Below are positions 40,169-45,713 of a stretch of 45,713 bases of DNA, piece after piece (position 1 is the stretch's first letter; each line of letters starts with the position of its first letter). The notes below the pieces were generated by a model. It did no database searches. It worked only from the letters and a program-made list of their open reading frames with translations, and was not told the DNA's origin. Source of the stretch: Terriglobales bacterium (GTDB lineage: Bacteria; Acidobacteriota; Terriglobia; Terriglobales; Acidobacteriaceae); the NCBI GenBank assembly GCA_035457425.1, contig DATIBR010000146.1, positions 1 through 45,713 of the forward strand, read 5' to 3'. The translations under genes were made by a program, and so were the position numbers.

Positions 40169-41290
40169 ATGCGCCAGCGCTACCAGAAGTGGATCGAGGA
40201 CTGGGAGACGCGCCTCACCGAGCGCGACACCAATCGTGTCGTCCGCCCCTTCGACTGGGGTCTCGAGTGGATCCATGACTTTCCCGGCGTCAATGGCAGC
40301 GCCCCGCGTCGCGGCGCCGACAACGCCGCCATCGAGCAGTTCATCCACGAGCTGAACGACAAGATCGTCGCGCACTCGGACGAGTTCTTCAGTTACGCCA
40401 CCCCCACCGACTTCCGTGTCGAGCGCCGTGAGCTCAAGCTCTACGCCACTGGCATCGACAAGGACGAGCGCAACGCCGCCTTCAACGCGGAAGGGAAGAC
40501 CGGGCAGTTCCTGCGCTTCACCTCGCCGGTGAAGACGCCGCATCCCGCGAACGACCTCGCCAATGCGCGCTGGTTCCCCGCGCGCGGCCGCCGCGCCGTC
40601 GTCGTGATGCCGCAGTGGAACTCCGATGCCGAGAGCCACAACACGCTCTGCCGCGGCTTCAACCTGCTCGGCATCGCCGCCCTCCGCCTCAGCATGCCCT
40701 ACCACGATGTCCGCATGCCCGCCGAGCTCTCGCGCGCCGACTACGCCGTCTCCGCCAACGTCGGCCGCACCATCTCCGCCGCGCGCCAGGCGGTGCTCGA
40801 CGTCCGCTCCTGCCTCGACTGGCTCGCCGCCCAGGGTTACCGCCACTTCGGCGTCGTCGGAACTTCGCTCGGTTCCTGCTACGCCTTCCTCGCCAGCGCG
40901 CACGACCCGCGCCTGCGCGTCAACGTCTTCAATCACGCCTCCATGCACTTCGCCGACGTGGTCTGGACCGGCCAGTCCACCCGCCATATCAAGGCCGGCC
41001 TGGAATCCATCACCGACCTCGACCGCCTGCGCCAGGCCTGGCTCGCCATCAGTCCTGCCGTGTACTTCGACAAGTTCCGCCGCTGGCCCAAGAAGTCGCT
41101 CATGATCTACGGCAAGTACGACATGACCTTCCTGCCCGAGTTTTCGCACCAGGCCGCCGCCGCCTTCCACGACCACGGCCTCGACTGCAAGATCGTCGAG
41201 CTGCCCTGCGGCCACTACACCACCGGCGAGGCGCCCTACAAGTTCATGGACGGCTGGCAGATGATGAGCTTCCTCCGCACCGCATGGTGA
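40169..41290 (+). CDS. Alpha/beta hydrolase-fold protein
   Basis: A 373-aa protein. The nucleophile elbow is HFGVVGTSLGSCYAFLASAH (Ser near residue 233). The acid is likely in SLMIYGKYDMTFLPEF and the histidine in VELPCGHYTTGEAPY. Upstream AVVVMPQWNSDAESHNTLCR is the first strand and oxyanion part. The N-terminal 100 residues (QRYQKWIEDWETRLTERDTN) are extra. Coding continues upstream of ATG 40169 as QPYGHYIDIHPTD to a stop at 40112, so the true start may be CTG 40121 or 40127, or the original start was lost to the neighbouring repeat. Substrate unknown. Its stop overlaps the next gene by seven bases. Confidence 0.75.
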   Translation: MRQRYQKWIEDWETRLTERDTNRVVRPFDWGLEWIHDFPGVNGSAPRRGADNAAIEQFIHELNDKIVAHSDEFFSYATPTDFRVERRELKLYATGIDKDERNAAFNAEGKTGQFLRFTSPVKTPHPANDLANARWFPARGRRAVVVMPQWNSDAESHNTLCRGFNLLGIAALRLSMPYHDVRMPAELSRADYAVSANVGRTISAARQAVLDVRSCLDWLAAQGYRHFGVVGTSLGSCYAFLASAHDPRLRVNVFNHASMHFADVVWTGQSTRHIKAGLESITDLDRLRQAWLAISPAVYFDKFRRWPKKSLMIYGKYDMTFLPEFSHQAAAAFHDHGLDCKIVELPCGHYTTGEAPYKFMDGWQMMSFLRTAW

Positions 41291-41904
41291 CGCGACTCCA
41301 TGGATACCGCGGCCGTCCAAGCCTGCCCCGAGCGCAGTCGAGGGGGCCGGGGCTCTTGACCCTGATCTTCGTGTTGTTCGGGATCCTTGTCGCGGCCGCC
41401 CAGGCCCCGCCGCCGCCGCGCAAAAGATCGGCCGCCGAGCGCCAGCTCGAGGCCACCACGCGCTCCTTGCTCGCCGCGCTGCAGTCCGGCTCGCCCGCCG
41501 CCGTCACTCCCTACCTCTCGCCGCGCGGCGTCATCGTCGACATGGACGGCGAGCGCGCCTCGCTCGCCGAGATCCGCAAGCAGTTCGCCGCCCGGACCGG
41601 CCTCTACTGCCGCTGGTTCGACACTCCCTGCCTGGAAAAAGAGATGCAGGACCAGTCCGGCGGCGTCTTCACCCAGCGCACCTCCGAGCCCCGCTCCTAC
41701 CGCGAGCTGCTCCGGCTCGCCACCCGGCGCGACCTCACCGTGCTCGTGGATCTCGATACCCCCAGCCAGGGCTCGGCCTCCGTCTGCCTCCACGGACCGA
41801 AGCTCTCCGCGGAAGGCGCCGGCTACCTGCTGGAGTTCGGCTTCGAGCGCGTCGCCGGCCAGTGGCGCCTCGCCCTCGAAGAGGGCAACTTCGCCGGCTG
41901 CTGA
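41284..41904 (+). CDS. Exported protein of unknown function
   Basis: A 206-aa protein overlapping the hydrolase end by seven bases. One membrane or signal segment (LLTLIFVLFGILVAAAQAPP) follows an unusual N-terminus (GRPSLPRAQSRGPG) that is encoded by a repeat-like sequence (CCTGCCCCGAGCGCAGTCGA). The mature part begins with a helix (AAERQLEATTRSLLAALQSG) and continues SPRGVIVDMDGERASLAEIR, a pattern like NTF2-like or DUF4440 proteins, with cysteines in LYCRWFDTPCLEKEM. The end (YLLEFGFERVAGQWRLALEE) fits such a fold. Function unknown; start uncertain because of the repeat. Confidence 0.55.
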   Translation: MVTRLHGYRGRPSLPRAQSRGPGLLTLIFVLFGILVAAAQAPPPPRKRSAAERQLEATTRSLLAALQSGSPAAVTPYLSPRGVIVDMDGERASLAEIRKQFAARTGLYCRWFDTPCLEKEMQDQSGGVFTQRTSEPRSYRELLRLATRRDLTVLVDLDTPSQGSASVCLHGPKLSAEGAGYLLEFGFERVAGQWRLALEEGNFAGC

Positions 41905-42059
41905 AAACCCGTTGCTGGTTACTAAAGTACATGTCCGGAAGGACAGGGGGTGATGCGTCCAATGGGACATGGCCAGGTACAGGGTCCCGGCGTATGCTGC
42001 CCGGCACTTTAGGTTCGCCGGTGGTAGGCGCTAGCGAATCCCAGCAGCAGAGGCGTCTT

Positions 42060-42416
42060 ATGGCAGCAGCAGTCGCAACAGGCCACTCGAGTTGGTCCGA
42101 AAAGCGCGCCTTCCCGCGGTTTCCCGCCCCGGTCATGGTGCGCTACGGGACCCCGTCGCCGGAACACGCCGGTTATGCCTACGACATCAGTGAGGGCGGC
42201 ATCGGCTTTGCCGGCGACGCTCCCGAACCCATCGGCGTCGAGGTGCGTGTCCGCTTCAAGTGGGACTCGCCGCTCGGCGAGTGGATCGACGCCCGCGCCG
42301 TCGTCCGCCACGCCAACGGCAACAAGATGGGCGTCCAGTTCCTCGACCTCAAGGAGTCCGTCAAGATCAAGCTGGTCGAGATGATCTACCAGGAGATCAC
42401 CCGCCGCGGCGGCTAG
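42060..42416 (+). CDS. PilZ-domain protein
   Basis: A 118-aa single-domain protein started at ATG 42060 (MAAAVATGHSSWSEKRAFPR); a longer frame to 41862 is rejected. The c-di-GMP-binding RxxxR motif is Arg16-AFP-Arg20, and the second motif is DISEGGIGFAGDAPEPIG. RAVVRHANGNKMGVQFLDL and the C-terminal helix (IKLVEMIYQEITRR) are family-typical. It probably transmits c-di-GMP to a partner. The 155-bp upstream gap shows no c-di-GMP riboswitch that I recognise. A terminator-like hairpin follows at 42478. Confidence 0.85.
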   Translation: MAAAVATGHSSWSEKRAFPRFPAPVMVRYGTPSPEHAGYAYDISEGGIGFAGDAPEPIGVEVRVRFKWDSPLGEWIDARAVVRHANGNKMGVQFLDLKESVKIKLVEMIYQEITRRGG

Positions 42417-42477
42417 CCGCCGGATGCGGGTGGCATCCACAGGTTCTTCGCTGGCCGAAGGATCTCCCTTGTACAAA

Positions 42478-42507
42478 GAGGCGGCGTGCTGCAGAGCACG
42501 CCGCCTC
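42478..42507. terminator. Bidirectional terminator hairpin
   Basis: A perfect 13-bp stem (GAGGCGGCGTGCT / AGCACGCCGCCTC) with the loop GCAG. The T-rich side is better on the minus strand (CTTTGT) than on the plus strand (GCCATTTGG). It stands between the PilZ and crotonase genes, which converge. Confidence 0.75.
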
Positions 42508-42534
42508 GCCATTTGGAGACTGTTTCGTGAGTGT

Positions 42535-42600
42535 CATGCTGAGCCCGCCGTGGCGGGCGGAGCATCTCACGGCCGAGATCCCTCGCTACGCTCGGGATGA
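42535..42600. repeat. Hairpin repeat family A, copy 3
   Basis: It begins TGCTGAGCCCGCCGTGGCGG and ends CTCGCTACGCTCGGGA. It has the GAGCCCGCCG(C/T)GGCGGGC core of 2440-2530 and 13610-13698 and follows the terminator hairpin directly. Confidence 0.7.
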
Positions 42601-42641
42601 CGGCTGCGGGCTCCCGCTTCGCTCACGCCCGCAGAACGCCG

Positions 42642-43454
42642 TCACTTGTTCTTCCACACCGGCTTGCGCTTCTCCAGCACCGCGCGCAGGCCCTCCTGCA
42701 CGTCCTCGAGCGCCATCAGTTGGTTCAGGTAGACGTCCTGCGACTTCTTCATCGCTTCCTTCAGCGGCAGGCCCATCGAGCTCGAGATCACCTTCTTGGT
42801 CATCTCCAGCACCGGCGCCGAGAACTCCCCGATCTTCGCGATCACGTCGGCCACGGTCTTCGGCAGGTCGGCTTCGCTCACCACCTTGTTCACGAAGCCC
42901 AGCTGATGCGCTTCTTCCGCCGTCAGCGCCTCGCCCGTCAGGATGAGCTCATACGTCTTCTTCGGCCCGATGAGCTGCGGCAGCATGATGGCCGCGAACG
43001 GCGGGAAGATGCCGAGCTTCACCTCGGGCTGCGCGAACTTCGCCTTGGGCGTCGCGATCACCATGTCGGCGAACGCCACCAGCTCCGAGCCCGCCCCGAT
43101 CGCCGGCCCGTTCACGATCACGATCAGCGGCTTCGAGATCTCCGTGATCGCCTGGAACACGCGGTTGAACGCGTCCAGCGTCTGGAACACGCGGTCGGCC
43201 TTCGAGTCCTCCAGGCCGATGCCCGCCGAGAACGTCTTCTGGTTCGACTCCAGCAGGATGGCCTTGATCTCGCCGCGGCCGTTCAGGCTCTCGATCGCCT
43301 CGGCCAGCTCCGTCATCAGCGGCACCGTCAGCACGTTGTACGGCGGATGGTTCAGCGTGATGCGCGCGATGAACGTGGACGTGTCGAACTGGATGAGCTT
43401 GAACGCCTTCTTTTCCGGCTTTGGTTCCTGCACCTCGACTGCGGGGACTGCCAT
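42642..43454 (-). CDS. Enoyl-CoA hydratase/isomerase (crotonase) family protein
   Basis: A 270-aa protein started at ATG 43452-43454 with GAGG upstream; the longer frame is rejected. The oxyanion segment is IGLEDSKADRVF preceded by FSAG, and GPAIGAGSELVAFADMVIAT with KFAQPEVKLGIFPPFAAIML carries both glutamates of the hydratase active site. LPQLIGPKKTYELILTGEAL is notably like cyclohexadiene-carboxyl-CoA hydratases of aromatic degradation. The acyl-CoA substrate cannot be set by eye. It has a long N-terminal extension (MAVPAVEVQEPKPEKKAF). No other catabolic gene is near. Confidence 0.85.
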   Translation of the reverse strand: MAVPAVEVQEPKPEKKAFKLIQFDTSTFIARITLNHPPYNVLTVPLMTELAEAIESLNGRGEIKAILLESNQKTFSAGIGLEDSKADRVFQTLDAFNRVFQAITEISKPLIVIVNGPAIGAGSELVAFADMVIATPKAKFAQPEVKLGIFPPFAAIMLPQLIGPKKTYELILTGEALTAEEAHQLGFVNKVVSEADLPKTVADVIAKIGEFSAPVLEMTKKVISSSMGLPLKEAMKKSQDVYLNQLMALEDVQEGLRAVLEKRKPVWKNK

Positions 43455-43533
43455 GGGCCACCTCGATGTTTCTGCGCACTGCTGGGGGTCGCGGAGCGTG
43501 ATTATCCGTCGAAACCGCGCCCTCCGCAACTCC

Positions 43534-43584
43534 GTAGCGCCGGCCTCTCGCCGCCCGTCGCGCGGGCATCTGGCCCGCGCGGTA
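43534..43584. repeat. Hairpin repeat family E before rpiB
   Basis: GTAGCGCCGGCCTCTCGCCG followed by CGCGCGGGCATCTGGCCCGCGCG gives two hairpins, the same two-part form as the copy inside mutS2. It ends at the -10-like box TAGAAT of rpiB. Confidence 0.65.
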
Positions 43585-43588
43585 GAAT
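43583..43588 (+). promoter_or_regulatory. Possible -10 box of rpiB (leaderless-type)
   Basis: TAGAAT ends six bases before the ATG at 43595, so transcription would begin at or beside the start codon. No ribosome-binding site is present. The repeat just upstream takes the -35 position. Confidence 0.35.
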
Positions 43589-43594
43589 GTGGCC

Positions 43595-44071
43595 ATGAAG
43601 ATCGCCATCGGCGCCGACCACGCCGGCTACGAACTCAAGGAGAAGATCAAGCAGCGCCTCGCGCAGCAGGGCGTCCAGGTCGAGGACCAGGGCACCGTCT
43701 CCAACGAGTCGGTCGACTATCCCGACTTCGCGCGCAAGGTCGGCGAAAAAGTCGCCGGGAAGCAGGCCGACTTCGGGCTGCTGGTCTGCGGCTCCGGCAT
43801 CGGCATGGCCATCGCCGCCAACAAGGTGCCGGGCGTGCGCGCCGCCAACGTCTCCAGCGAGCAGGAGGCGCAGCTCTCGCGCGAGCACAACGACGCCAAC
43901 GTGCTCGCCATCGGCGCCCGCATCCTCGACGAATCGAAGGCCTGGAGCATCGTCGACAAGTGGCTGCACACGCCCTTCGCCGGCGGCCGCCACCAGCGCC
44001 GCGTCGACAAGATCAGCGAGATCGAGCGCGAAGAGATGCAGGCGCATGCCGGCCCAAGATCCCGCGCCTGA
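43595..44071 (+). CDS. rpiB: Ribose 5-phosphate isomerase B
   Basis: A 158-aa enzyme of the RpiB/LacAB family that interconverts ribose 5-phosphate and ribulose 5-phosphate. ATG 43595 gives MKIAIGADHAGYELKEKIKQ, the family N-terminus with the substrate His. The catalytic Cys and anion hole are in GLLVCGSGIGMAIAANKVPG, followed by VRAANVSSEQEAQLSREHND and ANVLAIGARI. The C-terminal helical part (SIVDKWLHTPFAGGRHQRRV) is typical. The last 26 bases overlap the next gene. Confidence 0.93.
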   Translation: MKIAIGADHAGYELKEKIKQRLAQQGVQVEDQGTVSNESVDYPDFARKVGEKVAGKQADFGLLVCGSGIGMAIAANKVPGVRAANVSSEQEAQLSREHNDANVLAIGARILDESKAWSIVDKWLHTPFAGGRHQRRVDKISEIEREEMQAHAGPRSRA

Positions 44072-44312
44072 CCGCCTCAGCGCGCCGGCGCAGCTCCGCC
44101 ACGGCGACCGGTTCTCCTCCGGCGCCGCCACGCTCGACCGCGAGCGCCTTCGCTTCCGCGGCTACTTCCAGTACGAGCTCGCGCTCGCCGACATCCGCTC
44201 CGTCCAGGTCCTGCGCGACATCCTGAAGCTCGAAACGCCCGGCGGCTACGTCACCCTCAAGCTCGGCAAAGTGGCTCGCGCCTGGGCCGCCTTCATCCAG
44301 GCGAACCGCTAG
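44046..44312 (+). CDS. Small PH-like-domain protein overlapping rpiB
   Basis: An 88-aa protein starting inside the rpiB end (26-bp overlap). GDRFSSGAATLDRERLRFRG, then YFQYELALADIRSVQVLRDI and LKLETPGGYVTLKLGKVARA, looks like a small PH/GRAM-type beta sheet, ending in a helix (WAAFIQANR). No signal peptide. No family assigned; the coding style matches the genome and the overlap suggests coupled translation. Confidence 0.55.
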   Translation: MPAQDPAPDRLSAPAQLRHGDRFSSGAATLDRERLRFRGYFQYELALADIRSVQVLRDILKLETPGGYVTLKLGKVARAWAAFIQANR

Positions 44313-44352
44313 CGCCACGTCGCCGGCGAGGCTTACACTGACCCTTCATCAC

Positions 44353-44421
44353 CGCCGAGGCGTCGAGGCCGCCGACGATCAAGACTCAAAACCTCGGCGC
44401 ACTCTGCGCCTCGGCGTTGAA
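44353..44421. repeat. Hairpin repeat family D, copy 2 (before glyA)
   Basis: Left words GCCGAGGCGTCGAGGCCGCC are answered by CCTCGGCGCACTCTGCGCCT and CGGCGTTGA on the right. It resembles the copy between the capsid and connector genes and fills much of the 138-bp gap ahead of glyA. No glycine riboswitch is recognised. Confidence 0.55.
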
Positions 44422-44450
44422 ACCTTCTGATCGCACCACCACGGACTCTT

Positions 44451-45713
44451 ATGAAGAACAGAATGTCGCTACCGCTCGCCGACGTCGACCCTGAGATCGC
44501 GCAGGCCATTGCCAACGAAGAGCGCCGCCAGCACGAAGGCCTGGAGCTGATCGCCAGCGAGAACTTCGTCTCCGAAGCCGTGCTCGAGGCCGCCGGCTCG
44601 GTCTTCACCAACAAGTACGCCGAGGGCTATCCCGGCAAGCGCTACTACGGCGGCTGCGAGTTCACTGACGTGGTGGAGAACCTGGCGCGCGACCGCGCCA
44701 AGCAGCTCTTCGGCGCCGAGCACGCCAACGTGCAGCCGCACTCCGGCTCCACCGCCAACATGGGCGCCTATTACGCCGTGCTGCAGAACGGCGACGCCAT
44801 CCTCGGGCTCAACCTCGCCCACGGCGGGCACCTCACGCACGGCCATCACCTGAACTTCTCCGGCAAGACCTACCAGGTCATCCCGTACGGCGTGACCAAG
44901 GAGACCGAGACCATCGACTACGACGCGCTCGAGAAGCTCGCCGAGGAGCACAAGCCGAAGCTCATCGTGGGCGGCGGCTCCGCGTATCCGCGCCTCATCG
45001 ACTTCGCGCGCATGCGGCAGATCGCCGACAAGGTCGGCGCGCTCTACATGGTCGACATGGCGCACTTCGCAGGCCTGGTCGCCGGCGGCGTGCATCCCTC
45101 GCCGGTGCCGCACGCGCACATCGTCACTACCACCACGCACAAGACGCTGCGCGGCCCGCGCGCCGGCATGATCCTCTCCGTCAAGACCATCGACCGCGGC
45201 GGCGACAAGCCGTTCGACCTCGCCGCTGCGATCGACAAGACGGTTTTCCCCGGCATCCAGGGCGGGCCGCTGGTGCACATCATCGCGGCCAAGGCGGTGT
45301 GCTTCCAGGAAGCCATGCAGCCGAGCTTCCAGGACTACGCGCGCCAGATCGTCGCGAACGCCAAGGTGCTGGCGCAGACGCTCGCCGGCGAAGGCTTCCG
45401 CATCATCTCCGGCGGCACCGACACGCACCTCATGCTGGTCGACGTCTTCGCCAAGGGCATGCTCGGCTCCGAAGCCGAGAAGGCGCTGGGCGAGGCCGGC
45501 ATCACGGTCAACAAGAACGCGATCCCGTTCGACGTGAATCCGCCGATGAAGCCGAGCGGCATCCGCATCGGGACGCCGGCGATCACCACGCGCGGCATGA
45601 AGGAAGCGGAGATGAAGCAGGTCGGCCGCTGGATCGCCGAGGCGCTCCACCACCGCACCGACGCGGCCGCGCTCACGCGCATCCGCAAGCAGGTGCTCGA
45701 GCTGTGCGAGCAG
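44451..45713 (+). CDS. glyA: Serine hydroxymethyltransferase (3' end outside window)
   Basis: The frame is open to the last base (421 codons seen). ATG 44451 gives [20 protein letters not shown]; a second ATG at 44463 is the more usual start. The family marks are [20 protein letters not shown] and [20 protein letters not shown], then [40 protein letters not shown] precedes the PLP lysine in [18 protein letters not shown]. The later [20 protein letters not shown] is also typical. The enzyme interconverts serine and glycine with tetrahydrofolate. Only the last few residues and the stop should be missing, since members are about 415-430 aa. Confidence 0.95.
   Translation, partial: MKNRMSLPLADVDPEIAQAIANEERRQHEGLELIASENFVSEAVLEAAGSVFTNKYAEGYPGKRYYGGCEFTDVVENLARDRAKQLFGAEHANVQPHSGSTANMGAYYAVLQNGDAILGLNLAHGGHLTHGHHLNFSGKTYQVIPYGVTKETETIDYDALEKLAEEHKPKLIVGGGSAYPRLIDFARMRQIADKVGALYMVDMAHFAGLVAGGVHPSPVPHAHIVTTTTHKTLRGPRAGMILSVKTIDRGGDKPFDLAAAIDKTVFPGIQGGPLVHIIAAKAVCFQEAMQPSFQDYARQIVANAKVLAQTLAGEGFRIISGGTDTHLMLVDVFAKGMLGSEAEKALGEAGITVNKNAIPFDVNPPMKPSGIRIGTPAITTRGMKEAEMKQVGRWIAEALHHRTDAAALTRIRKQVLELCEQ

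Noticed and set aside
41905-42059. c-di-GMP riboswitch before the PilZ gene
   Set aside because: The GGUCACGCACAGGGC-type core and receptor helix are not found in the 155 bp.
41862-42059. Longer N-terminal form of the PilZ protein
   Set aside because: The extension overlaps the previous gene, has low-quality composition, and the PilZ domain needs only the part from 42060.
44313-44450. Glycine riboswitch before glyA
   Set aside because: The gap is mostly a family D hairpin; tandem aptamer motifs are absent.

Overview
The window is high-GC bacterial DNA with two parts. Positions 1-10850 carry the 3' (structural and lysis) half of a prophage or prophage-derived particle locus. The rest is chromosomal housekeeping sequence. 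No rRNA, tRNA, CRISPR array or transposase gene is visible. The gene set (paired M16 peptidases, a DUF4139 protein, an Rsm22-type methyltransferase, a TTG-started rpoD, many interspersed hairpin repeats) fits Acidobacteriota best. That assignment is an impression from gene style, not a computed placement.

Phage part (1-10850): the + strand order is portal (5' end outside the window), prohead-protease-like protein, coiled-coil scaffold-like protein, major capsid, head-tail connector, a 138-aa protein, tail terminator-like, tail tube-like, a 773-aa hub-like protein with a lectin-like insert, XhlA-like protein, GH73-type glucosaminidase and a small holin-like protein. No tape-measure gene is seen between tube and hub. 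Five extra genes lie on the opposite strand at gene seams: three membrane proteins and two paralogous CxxC proteins. At the portal/protease seam two different membrane-protein genes are separated by a 47-aa chimera of the protease start and the portal end, which looks like a recombination relic.

Oxo-acid dehydrogenase part (10923-20242, - strand): lpd, lipB, E1-alpha, a secreted protein, E1-beta, a small membrane protein inside an inverted-repeat cassette, a cupin, an EVE protein, an Rsm22-like methyltransferase and E2 form one co-directional run. Together they encode a lipoate-dependent 2-oxo acid dehydrogenase complex and its octanoyltransferase, interleaved with unrelated genes. Four of the gaps are filled by hairpin repeats.

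Middle (20426-30904): a VOC protein and a MarR regulator diverge across a perfect palindrome. A nucleotidyltransferase pair and hemB (- strand) precede the divergent mutS2. Then come an exported beta-carbonic anhydrase, a catalytic/non-catalytic M16 peptidase pair closed by a strong terminator, and a convergent DUF4139 protein.

Replication and transcription part (30972-39421): dnaG, a lipoprotein and rpoD; then two 41-aa ORFs and a degenerate receiver protein; then dnaB and alr. The right end (39421-45713) holds a HEAGH membrane protein, an alpha/beta hydrolase, a secreted protein, a PilZ protein, a crotonase, rpiB, a small protein and glyA (3' end outside the window).

A recurring theme is several families of short imperfect hairpin repeats. 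Most lie in gene gaps, but some sit in frame inside dnaG, mutS2, the Rsm22-like gene and the phage protease. A second theme is single, visibly AT-richer genes for small membrane or secreted proteins placed exactly at gene seams.
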